NCBI RefSeq assembly: GCF_030272615.1
Contig: NC_081410.1
Location: 128,983,842-129,047,841 of the forward strand
Direction of reading: 5' to 3'
Source of the DNA: Cryptomeria japonica
Lineage: Eukaryota; Streptophyta; Pinopsida; Cupressales; Cupressaceae
Length of the DNA: 64,000 nucleotides
Both the position numbers and the translations under genes were made by a program. Each line of letters begins with the position of its first letter. Positions within the stretch are counted from its first letter, which is position 1. Below are positions 49,657 through 61,730 of this stretch, in pieces. Below the pieces are notes generated by a model, which saw only the letters and a list, made by a program, of their open reading frames with translations, made no database searches and had not been told where the DNA came from.

Positions 49657-52609
49657 AATGTGGAGCAATAGTTGTCGAAAGCATAAATGTAAAAGAAAGA
49701 TTTCAAATGACCAAATAAAAGTATATAGACAAAGAGATATAAAGGTCATAGAAGGAGAAGACAAGGTATGCCAAATATTGGTGATGAATTTACAAATGTT
49801 ACTTCAAGTGAAGAAGAAATTGAATTTGAAAATGTTGAGCAAGTTATTGAAAATGAAAATGAAAAAGTAGATTTTGATATTGAAAATGTTGAACATGATA
49901 TTCAAAGTGGGAATGAAAATGTTAAAATAGATAATCAAAATTCTCAACTTGATATTGAATTTATGAATGAAAATGTGGGAATTGAAAGTGTAAATGTGGT
50001 AATTGACAATGAAGGTGAAAATGTGGGGTGTTGACATTGAAGGTGAAAATTTGGGAATGGACATTGGAGGTGACCATTGGGGAAATTTTGACATTGAAGG
50101 TGGAATTGTTCAACCAAGTGGGTCATATGTAACACCAAATTACATGAGAAATGAAAACCCTCTCATGGATGAAAGACAAATTCCAAATTCAAAACCTTCA
50201 AGGACCCCAAAATGGTTACTTGAAATTGATGAGAACATTATTGCCAATCTTGAAGGTAAGAGGTCAACAAGGTCAACACAAATTTTCAACCAATATCTTA
50301 GCAATAAGACATTGACCAAGCAATGCCAAATTTTTGTTCAATTTCTAAAGATGCAAAAGATGAGACCATTTCTAGCCAAATTGAAGATTCGTATGAACAA
50401 GAAGATGGAGAAAAAATTTATTATTGTAAAAAATAGTTTTGATGCTCTCAATTCTATTGGAAAGAATAGCAAGGAAAAAGATAAGAGAGTCACTCGAAGA
50501 GTGATTACAACCTCCTTAGTAAGCCATCAATCGAGGAAGGCTCATTTTATGAGACAAACTTGTGTTGATTTGAACATAAACCGTAACACTTTGAATAGAG
50601 CACTTGAAAGAAGACAAAGACTCAATGATCCCCTTCAACATGATACATGGGATTTTGGTGGGAGGCTTCCATGTGTTGATAGAAGGTTGACCGACAATGT
50701 GAACGAGGAAATTCAACAATTTTGGCACTCTAATTCTAGAGTATCACCCAATGTAAATGATATTTTAAAATTAAGAATTGACAACCAAGACCACACATCG
50801 CATCCCAAACATTTCTTGGAATCAAGCCAAACAATGTTGTACAAATTTTTTTGTGAAGAACATCCAACTTTACAAATATCACAAAGGGCCTTTGAATCTT
50901 TGAAGCCATTTTATTGTGTACCCATTAAGATTCGTAATACTTGTTGTTGTGAATACCATGTGGAGTTTTCAATGTACCATGGAATTTTATGTTATATTCA
51001 TTCTACGATGCATACTAATGATATGTTGTAGAAGGGTGGTGCAATGCAATTTCCGAGATCATCAAGATACTTGCTAGATCTATTTTTGTGTCGTAGAGAT
51101 GATGGATGCTTTTTCTATAGAAATGATTGTTTGAATGAGAAGTACTCACAACATGGTGGGTTGTGGTGGGTTATCAAAGTTTTTTTCATTTTTTAATGAG
51201 GGCAACGAACACAAGTTTGGAAAGAATATTGTTGAGAAAAAAGATATGAGATAGTGAAATATACTTTAAAGAGTGGAGGTGAAGGTTCTAGATGCGAGCT
51301 GGTCTCTAAAGACGTTAGTGTTGCTGATTTTATTTTGGATTTTATGAAAAATATTTTCTACAAGTATGCAAGGCACACCCATAGGTCTCAGTGATTGGAT
51401 CAATAGTTCAGGATGTGTAAGAACTCTTTCCCGATTGACACTATTATATCGGTGGTTGATTTTGCAGAAAACTTTATATTGCAACCACAAAATGAGGTAC
51501 AATATTAGTGTTATAATTCAACCTAGATTGCTATTTTTGTTCACATAACATATAGGCATGCCCCTGATAGTACATAAGAGGATAGGAAGATTATTAGGGA
51601 GAATCATTTTTATATGAGTGATGATAGATCACACTCCTCCGAGTATGTGCAACATTATTTCGAGATTTTTTTTAAATTCTTGCAGGATAAAGGTGTTGCA
51701 ATTGATCATCATCTCATATGGTCATATAACTGCATGGGTCAATTCAAGAATGCTTGTATGTTTTATTGGTTGAGTAGAATGCATGTAGAGAGGTGTATAC
51801 CTCATATTTGGAGTTTTTTTGAAGCAGGGCATGGGAAGGGGGAACATGATGGAGTAGGTGCATAAATTACAAGAGCTTTAGTTAAGGAGAAATTGAGGAT
51901 TTCAGGTGTAAAATTCTCTAATGCACATTCTATTGTTGATTGATGTACTTCAGAATTGTCACAGAGAGGGATACTTGTTTTAGTAGTGCACAAATTCTTT
52001 TGGTTGGTTGAGGAGGGCACAATGGGAGACATATTGGATTGTCAAACAATTAAAGATTCTTCAAAGATGCATTTATTTCACAGCTCATATGCAAGTACAT
52101 GGATCATTTGGACATGAGAGTTGGCTTGTTTTTGTCAGAGTTGTGTTAAGTGTGATTGGGATCAGTGCAAGTCAAGTGAGTGGGTTGATATGTGGGTTCC
52201 ATAATATCTAATACCTTTATCTCAAACAATATCCATGTCAAATGGTGATATGGAAAGTTTAGAAAGTTCAGTTGAGTATGACTGTCTTTCAGATCTTCTA
52301 CAACCAGGACATGTTTTTGCAATAGTTGCACCACAGGGGAATGAAGAGAGATTAGACTATTGGTTGGCACGATGTGTAAAGGGAAAGAAGAAGCTAACAC
52401 AACTGATGATAGATGATGATGGGTTCACATATCCTACAGGTTCAGTTGTTATTGTAGGAACTTGGTTGCGAACATACATGATTAGAAAGAATGGCATACC
52501 TGCATTTGAAGACTACGACAGACACAAAACCATTCTTCACCTCTCACTTAAACCCCAATTCAACCCCCTCTTTGCATTCGTCTTCTCTGTATATCCTCAT
52601 CATGCTTAA
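49657..52609 (+). pseudogene. Decayed DDE-type transposase of an unclassified family
   Basis: Plus strand. An acidic N-terminal part (49768-50030, many Asn/Glu/Val) is shifted out of frame from the rest near 50030. Then come a helix-rich region (KAHFMRQTCVDLNINRNTLN near 50550), a Cys-containing block (FESLKPFYCVPIKIRNTCCC at 50895-50955) and a core (51450-51870) with DFAENFILQPQNEVQ, MSDDRSHSSEYVQHYF and HGKGEHDGVGA. A C-terminal domain follows at 52235-52550 (QPGHVFAIVAPQGNEERLDY). Several frameshifts and stops break the core. In WSYNCMGQFK the family usually has Asp where this copy has Tyr, so it is inactive. The core pattern matches a widespread set of uncharacterised animal and plant proteins; I cannot name the superfamily. 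Confidence 0.7.
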
Positions 52610-52724
52610 TTCAATGTGACATTGTGTTTCATCTACTACTTAAAGAATATGGGGCAACTAAAAAATGTGACAAACCATGTTTCGTCTTCTCTGTATATCC
52701 TCATCATGCTTAATTCAATGTGAC
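52577..52724. repeat. Pair of exact 44-bp direct repeats
   Basis: TTCGTCTTCTCTGTATATCC ... TCAATGTGAC occurs at 52577-52620 and again, identically, at 52681-52724, with 60 bp between. The first copy overlaps the end of the transposase frame and the second leads into the 360-bp array. Confidence 0.85.
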
Positions 52725-54420
52725 TGATTTTTTCACCAACTGAAAAATCACTGTCCTAAAAATACTGCTCTAAATCTTGTAAATCCGAGATAGGATTTTG
52801 TAGGTATCCCTCATGCAACCCTGTAGGTTCAAATGGATCATTCACAAGTTCCACAGATTCTGAGATACAACCTACCAAATTTTGGCAGTTTTTTGCACTT
52901 AGAACGCTCAAGGGATGGTGCCGGTAGGGTATGGCCCTGAGCATTCGACTGAGTGGGGGGGGGGGGGGTAAGATAGGATCATGCCTAGGGTAAGAATGCC
53001 TAACCAGATGTGTTGGGACTAGTGGTTTACACCCATGACATGCAAAATGATAAATTATCCCCGTGGCAACATTTCATTGAATGAAACTGACGATTTTTTC
53101 GCCAACTGAAAAATTAGTGTCCTAAAAATACCGCTTCGAATCTTGTAAATTTGAGATAGGATTTTGTAGGAAGACCTCATGTGACCCTATAATTTCAAAT
53201 GGATCATTCACTGGTGCCATGGATTTTGAGGTATGGCCTATCAAATTTTGATAATTTTTAGCACTTAAGGCGCTCAAGGGATGACACCGGTAGGGTATGG
53301 CCCTAAGAGTTTGACCAAGTGGGGGGTGGGGTAAGACAAGAGCATACCTAGGGTAAGAATGCCTAACCGGATGTGCTAGGACTGATGGTTCGCTCCCATG
53401 ACTAGCAAAATGATAAATTCTCCCCATGGCAACATTTCATTGAATGAAACTGACGATTGTTTTGCCAACTAAAAAATTATTGTCCTAAAAATATCACTCC
53501 GAATCTTGTAAATTTGAGATGGGATTTTGTAGGTACCCCTCACGTGACCTTCTAGGTTCAAACGGATCATTCACAAGTGCCACAAATTCTGAGATAAAGC
53601 TTGTCAAATTTTGATAAATTTTCACACTTACGACGCTCAAGGGACGATGCCGGTAGGTTATGGCCCTAAGCGTTCGACCTAGTAGGGGAATAAGATAGGA
53701 GAATTCCTAGGGTAAGAATGCCTAACCTAATGTTCTAGGATTGATGGTTTGAGCCCACGACTTGCAAAATGAGAAATTCTCCCTGTGGCAACATTTCATT
53801 GAATGAAATTGACGATTTTTTTGCCAAGTGAAAAATATCTGTCCTAAAAAGACCGCTATGAATATTGTAAACCCAAGATAGGATTTTGTAGGTAGCCCTC
53901 ACATGACCCTGTAGGTTCAAATGGATCACTCGCAGGTACCACAGATTTTGAGATACAACCTATCAAATTTTGACAATTTTTCGTACTTAGAAGGGACAAC
54001 GTTGGTAGGGTATGGCCCTGAGCATTCGACTGAGTGGCAGGGGGGGGAGATAGGAGTATTCCTAGGACAAGAATTCCTAATTAGACATATTGGAATTGAT
54101 AGTTTGTGGTCACGATGAGAAGAACGAGAAATTAGCCTTGTGGCAACTTTTCATTGAATGAAACTGATAATTTTTTTGCCAACTGACAAAACACTTCCCT
54201 AAGAAGACCGCTCTGAATATTGAAAATACAAGAAAGGATTTTCTAGGTAGCTCTCACATGACCTAGTAGGTTCAAACAAATCATTTGTAGGTGTCATGGA
54301 TTTTGAGATACAACTTGTCAAAGTTTGATAATTTTTTCGCATTTAGGGCGCTCAAGGGACAACGTCAGTAGGGTATGGCCCTAAGCATTCGAATGAGTGG
54401 GGGGGTAAAATAGGAGATAG
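52715..54420 (+). repeat. Tandem repeat, period about 360 bp, about 4.7 copies
   Basis: Units begin at about 52723, 53083, 53446, 53806 and 54161 with TGACGATTTTTTNGCCAACT-like sequence. Each unit contains GGATTTTGTAGGTA, then CACTTA and CGCTCAAGGGA, then GGTAGGGTATGGCCCTRAGC, then a G-run of 4 to 16 bases followed by TAAGATAGGA, then CAACATTTCATTGAATGAAA. Units differ by roughly 15%. No coding potential is seen. The last unit breaks off after its G-run. Confidence 0.92.
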
Positions 54421-55069
54421 TGTATCTTTTAGTAGCTAAATGACAATAAAAATAAGTTTATTTTTAGAGTTCATAGATTCAGATCTTAAATTTAAGCGGC
54501 AATGTGTGGAAATGGACCTCTTCACAGTATCTCCCTACTGAGATGACTTTAATGATGACAGATTGTTGCTAAATGTAACTGATCGATTATGAAAAGTTAC
54601 ATTCCACTATAGAAGATGCTTTGATACTTTTTATTTGTCATTACTAAGTACATCCATGTTATCATTATTACAAACACCAATATGGTCATTAAATTTGGTG
54701 GAAGTTGCCAAAGGCAAACAAATTTAACACTTAGGATTTAGATGAAACAAACTATATACAATCTCAAGGTTATATAAACAAAATTGTATTATTCATTAAT
54801 TAACCATTGTTAATTGTTGGATTAAAGATTAAAGTTTAAAATAAGTATACCATGCACATCAGGAACAAGTTATATCGAATCTCAACTTTTATATATATCA
54901 AAATGTCAAAAAATTACATGTGTATGTCCATATACAAAAATGGCATAAACGCCAACTCAAACAAAATATATGTCAATATATGTAAATGTATGTCCATATA
55001 CAAAATATACATGCCAACTAGACATGTGAGTATCCCAAAATGATCTATAACATGATCCTAAACTACTAA
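54421..55069. other. AT-rich stretch without a supported gene
   Basis: Nothing recognisable. A short local repeat of the type TGTCCATATACAAAA / ATATGTCAATATATG lies near 54920-55010. Confidence 0.5.
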
Positions 55070-57038
55070 TGGATCATGAAAATCGATCCTCTTCACCGCA
55101 CTACTCCTCTCTGAAGGATCCTACACAAGAAAAATCAAACCACAATTAAGATTAGTTATATTATATAATTCGCATTAAAAAAGTTAACATAAAAATCAAT
55201 ATTTACATTTAACTATAATTGAAATCTAAAATTTAATTCTTGTTTACCTCATCTCCATGTTTCCTCTTCATCTTTGGAGGAGTCTTGACATATATCTTCG
55301 CTAGAGGAGGTATGTGATCAAGATTTTTAAACATAACCTACATATGTTCACAAACATAAAATTGATAAAAGTTATCATATAATTGTCGCTGATAGGAACA
55401 AATTATATCTGATGCATCTCTTCTTCTTCTTCTTCTTCTTCTTCTTCTTCAGGTATTTGATGCATCTCTTCTTCTTCTTCTTCTTCTTCAAGTATAATGG
55501 ATGCAATCAACAAGGATGCGAAGCCAACAATTTTTTGTACATAAAGATGACAAGTATGTGAAACTATTAATCAATGTAGACATGTATAATCATTATAAGT
55601 TATTTTAACTCTCAATTCAATCATGTTTGCATTCAATTACCTTTCCCTTGTCTCCAACGACACTAGAAGAGCTTGAATCATGTGACACCACACTCGCGCT
55701 ACTTGTGTCCTACAAGAGTAAATAAGATAAACATGCAAGTTACCATATAATTTAATTAATTCCAATATAAATGACGAGCATGTATGTACAATAAAAATGT
55801 AAATGACTAGGTGCAATAATATATGTACAGTATAGCTATCAAGGCCAAATGAAATGGCTATCAAGGTGCCATCATGGACTTGTGTCAACTCAACTCCTCC
55901 TATGTCATCAACTATTAAATAGACCATGTATATAAACATTAGTACTTAATACTATCTAGATTATAAATATTCATTTAAAATGAAATGCACCATGAAAATA
56001 CAACCCTTACCATTACATCGTCGGTGTATGATGAAGGTACCTCCTCGCCTCTAGCATGCGAGCACTCTCTAGGGTATCCTGCAGTCCCCATCATCACATC
56101 TAGTGCATCATGCATTTCATGCACCTCATGAGCTGTAGTGTCTGTGGGAGGATCAACAAGCATCTCCAACTGGACCTAAGCATAGATTCTCACATATACC
56201 ACAACTATGTGGCACACAAATATGTGGACTCAAAGAGGACTTGTCAATGCCACTAGATCCACTGCTACACTAAAAGGCCAAGCTAGTGCCCCAGCTCAAG
56301 AAACCAAAAGGCTACTCAAAGAGTGAGTAGTCGATATATTCCATGATGCTACCTCAACAATGATATTTGGATGCTGCACTAGAGGTGGGGGATCAACAGG
56401 AGGAGGGGGACATATGGGCCTTGTACTACTCGAACTGCCCCAGGTCTATCTTGAGGCATACCTAAACCAACACCCTAGAAAGGCTTGATGTCAAAGTAGT
56501 TGACATGTTTTCCCAAAACAAACTCAACATACAATTTTTTAATGAATTAAAAGGGGACATCAAGATTGTTGTTGGGTGGTTTATCAAAAACCATTCACAA
56601 ACAATCCCAAAATTTATTCACCATATCATCATTTGTACACTGTTTTATGGAAAGTTTTGTAATTTTCACGTCTACGGGCTGTCTAGTGCAAGGATTGACA
56701 AACAATACAAAAATATCAACTTTCAAAATCTCAAGCTCCTTGACCTGATGATAGGTCAAGCCATTCACATATCTCGCCCTCATGGAATCTCGCAACAAAA
56801 GAGTGACATTGTGCTCCTTAGTGACGGTTTGTACATTATTTATTATAGCTTTGAGGGGATCTAACATTCTAGCTAGATGAGGGATTCTACTATAAACATC
56901 TACAATGCCCCTCAATTGGTTCAAATTTTAGGCAATTAAATCTTGAATTGAGGGGGGGATTGGTAATGGAGGGTATGCCAGAGGAGGGTTTGGTTGTGGT
57001 GGTTGTGGTTGTTCACAATTTTCATTGTTATCCCCCAT
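55070..57038 (-). pseudogene. Convergent multi-exon gene-like region, proline-rich start, Glu-rich tract
   Basis: On the minus strand an ATG at 57036-57038 opens MGDNNENCEQPQPPQPNPPL, followed by NQLRGIVDVYSRIPHLARML and about 110 open codons (56595-56924). More coding-like pieces follow with GT donors, such as VPSSYTDDVM before GTAAGG at 56010 and IGGVELTQVHDGTLIAISFG near 55880. Near 55420-55490 two poly-Glu runs are each followed by EMHQI. A piece with PPLAKIYVKTPPKMKRKHGDE precedes a GTAAAC donor near 55250. Stops interrupt the first part, including one right after QDLIA. It faces the transposase, as second genes of plant DNA transposons often do. No known domain. The exon model is tentative. 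Confidence 0.4.
55416..55491 (+). repeat. CTT microsatellite in two blocks
   Basis: Two (CTT)n blocks, each preceded by GATGCATCT, separated by CAGGTATTTGATGCATCT. The arrangement looks like a duplication of a unit containing the repeat. On the minus strand it encodes poly-Glu. Confidence 0.9.
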
Positions 57039-57365
57039 TTAACCTAATTGAATTTGAAAATTTCAATTTAATCATCAAATTTGAAAGAAAATTGTATTTC
57101 AATTAAAAAACCTAGTTTCAATGAAAAAACCAAAAAACAAATAAAAAATGCACAAAAATTGATTAAAAAACAAAATGGAATGAAATCATTACTTGAGATG
57201 AGAAAATCAATATTTTTTATGCCCAAAATAGGATATCTGCTATTATCCGCTATCATATTTCTCTCCTATAGTGCAGCCCATGGGTGAAAAATGATTCACA
57301 GGTTGTCATAATGGGTATAATAATACCCATAGAAATCGGATATCCAATTTTTTAGGGTTTTTGCA

Positions 57366-57694
57366 TTTTAAATATTATATATCATATATAATATATAATA
57401 TATAATATATATTATATATATATTTTTAAATAATGTCTGGTAAACTTTTTAACATGACTGGCGACACTGGCATGACATGCCCTTCAACTCCACATGAAAC
57501 ACTTTTGACCCGGAGCTATGAACCGGTGAGGCCACAAAAGGGGACCCCATCCCCACACTTCACTTGTTCAAACATGTGAGCACAACGACCCATCGAAGAC
57601 ACAAGGCTTGCGAGCACAATGGCCCAACATGGGTTTGAACCTTGGTGGCCACTTCACCAACAAAGTGTTTTAACTGCGACACTACATATCCGAA

Positions 57695-57750
<56 letters not shown>

Positions 57751-57772
57751 TATATATATATATATATTATAT

Positions 57773-57813
<41 letters not shown>

Positions 57814-58025
57814 TATATATATATATATATTATATTATATATTATATAATATATATAATATATTATATATTATATATAATATATATACATATTATATTAT
57901 ATATTATATAATATATAATATAATATTATATATTATATAATATATAATATATAATATAATATAATATAATATTCTATATTATATAATATCTAATATAATA
58001 TAATATATATTTTTAATAAAATATC
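57366..58025. repeat. AT microsatellites around an SINE-like insert
   Basis: Long (AT)n, (TATAT)n and ATATATTATATT runs at 57366-57425 and 57697-58025. The interval between (about 57430-57696) is ordinary-complexity sequence described separately. Open frames across the repeats (Tyr-Ile repeats) are artefacts. Confidence 0.9.
57430..57696 (-). mobile_element. tRNA-derived SINE, Au-like
   Basis: On the minus strand the head reads TAGTGTCGCAGTTAAAACAC (A-box region) and, about 35 bases on, GGTTCAAACCC (B box, consensus GGTTCGANTCC). This is the RNA polymerase III promoter layout of tRNA-type SINEs and close to the plant Au family head. A body of about 190 bp without coding frames follows. Insertion ends are blurred by AT repeats on both sides, so no target duplication was found. 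Confidence 0.55.
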
Positions 58026-58194
58026 CCATTAATATCGGATATCCGATTATATCCGATTTGCTTGGGTTTTTTCCATGGCAAGATGTATTGACATCCAAGC
58101 CAACCAAAAAGTCAACACAGGTTTTTTCGTGTTTTTAGATGAGTGGAGAAGGCTATTTTTTTCATATCGCCACTTTTTGGCACACCATGATCCT

Positions 58195-58665
58195 GCACAT
58201 ACCCAGATGCACGTTGGGCCGAATGTGTTGATGATAGGAAAAGTACTAGTGGTGGTGCATTTTTCTTGGGAGATAGGTTGGTCTCATGGTTAACTAAGAA
58301 ACAAGATTTGGTTTCTCTATAGATACTGTAAAAGAAAAATACATTATAGAAGTGTTTTGTTGTACTCAAGTTATGTAGATGAAACTAATTATTAAGGATA
58401 TTAGATTAATGTATGATCAAGCTATTCCCATCATGCATGATAATACTAGTTCTAGAAACATTTCAAAGAATCCAATAATGCATTCAAGAACTAAACCTAT
58501 TTCAATCAAGTGTCATTTCTTAAGAGAGAATGTTGCAAAAAGGAAAGTCAGATTGGAGTACATTTCTACAAAAGAGTAGGTTGTAGACACTTTTACTAAA
58601 GTGTTGGAAAATGATGCTTTTGAGTATCTCAAGTTGAAACTAGGGGCTATTTCCCCTCCTTTCTC
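58195..58665 (+). pseudogene. Element E RNase H and end of pol
   Basis: Plus-strand blocks of Copia RNase H: DDRKSTSGGAFFLGDRLVSW and TKKQDLVSLS, then MHDNTSSRNISKNPIMHSRT, KCHFLREN and a final TFTKVL-type block. These are the usual last motifs of a Copia polyprotein before the 3' LTR. Fossil. Confidence 0.8.
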
Positions 58666-58903
58666 TAACTTAATGCATATTTGGGGTGTATCTTTCTAGG
58701 GGGAAATTCAGAGCTTATCTTTTATCTCTTGGATTGATGCTGGTGTTGCTCTCAGGAGGATTAATGGCATATGCTATGTTTGTTGGGTGATGGATGATCA
58801 ATTTGGCATGTTGTGTACTTTGCCTTTGATGTCAAACGGGGAGAAATGGAGAGATTTATCCTAGGAGGAATATTTTTTTTCCATTAATGACAAAGGGGTA
58901 TAT

Positions 58904-60524
<1,621 letters not shown>

Positions 60525-61730
60525 TACTCTTCAATAACAACAACATATCTCCTACTACACATGAATAGTGACTTACTAGGATCATTTATGTATCATGTTT
60601 GGTTAGATAATAATAAAAATAAATATTAAAATTTTTAAATAGACATGTATTACATATGAATTGAGGAAAGCATGTATGCAATTGCATCAACAATTGTATA
60701 TCCATATTACTTTATTTCTAAAACATCTAGATAAACAACCTTATAAAGAGAAAAAATATGTTAAATATTGTATATTAAAAACACAAACAAATTGAAACTA
60801 AAAAAAGACAATATAATACATACCTTTCAATCTCACATTAATTTTTTATTAAAACAATTCTACCATTACAATATTTTAAAATAAAGCATTAGCCACTATT
60901 TTGACACAATAGACTTGTAAAAACATGTTTTTTAAAATAAAAGAGGGAGTCATTGACAAATAAATGCAATATCCCACAAATATATATTTAAATAATTCTT
61001 TATAAGAAAAATACCCTTTCCAATTTATACTTTTTGTTTGAACATATTTTATGTAAATCATATTTGAATGGTTGAAAATATAAAGTATAGGAAGTACATT
61101 TCAAGTTTTCACATATATTGGGTATTTTTAGTGTGTTAATTTTGAGTTTTTAACATACTTTGTATTTTATTTTTTTATGAAAGAATGTATACATTTGTTA
61201 CAAATATAATATAAATTTATTCTTGTTTAAAGGTTGTGAGAAGATAATCTCTATTTGGTTCTACTATATTATAAAAACATATTATTATTTAATCTTGTTT
61301 CATCATTTTGTAAAAATGATTCAAGTTATTGATGCACAATTACTATAGTAGTACCTTATTTGTGCAATAAAAAAATCTCTAGCTTCTACATCAAATACAA
61401 TTTCAACTATCAAATCATTGACATGAATCAAACACAATGTGATCATGCATACTAAAATCTAAAAATATATTACATTGAATTCACATAATTTTTGTTTTAA
61501 ATCATCACAATTCTCATTTTAATAAATATCAAACAATCAAACTAAAAACTTACATTCATTGACAACCACTAATTTATTCATTATTACAATTCTCATTCTA
61601 ATAACCTACCATTTCATAAGAAAATAAATTTTGTGGCCACAATATTTCAAAGAAAACTATGACATAAATATTAAGTTAAATAGTTTTACAAATGAACCAT
61701 CGTAAGAAAACTATTAAAAATAACTAAATA
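60525..61730. other. AT-rich 3' flank of 2-ODD copy 2
   Basis: No gene recognised. On the minus strand an AATAAA lies at 61573-61578, about 155 bases past the stop codon of the gene. It is a possible polyadenylation signal, though one is expected by chance in such AT-rich DNA. Confidence 0.45.

Larger units (their letters stand above)
49356..58059 (+). mobile_element. Large DNA-transposon-like unit with a rare-type transposase
   Basis: The left end (49356 on) reads AAATCAGATTAATCTGATAT followed by CCAATT. The right end (58059 backwards, minus strand) reads AAATCGGATATAATCGGATA followed by TCCGAT, an imperfect inverted match of about 28 bp. The motif ATCRGATATCCRAT also occurs internally near both ends (49460, 57330), so the right end could instead lie near 57350. 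No target duplication was found. Inside are a plus-strand decayed transposase (49657-52609), a 360-bp tandem array (52715-54420), a convergent gene-like region (55070-57038), an SINE and AT microsatellites. The presence of a transposase is firm; the exact ends are tentative. Confidence 0.55.
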
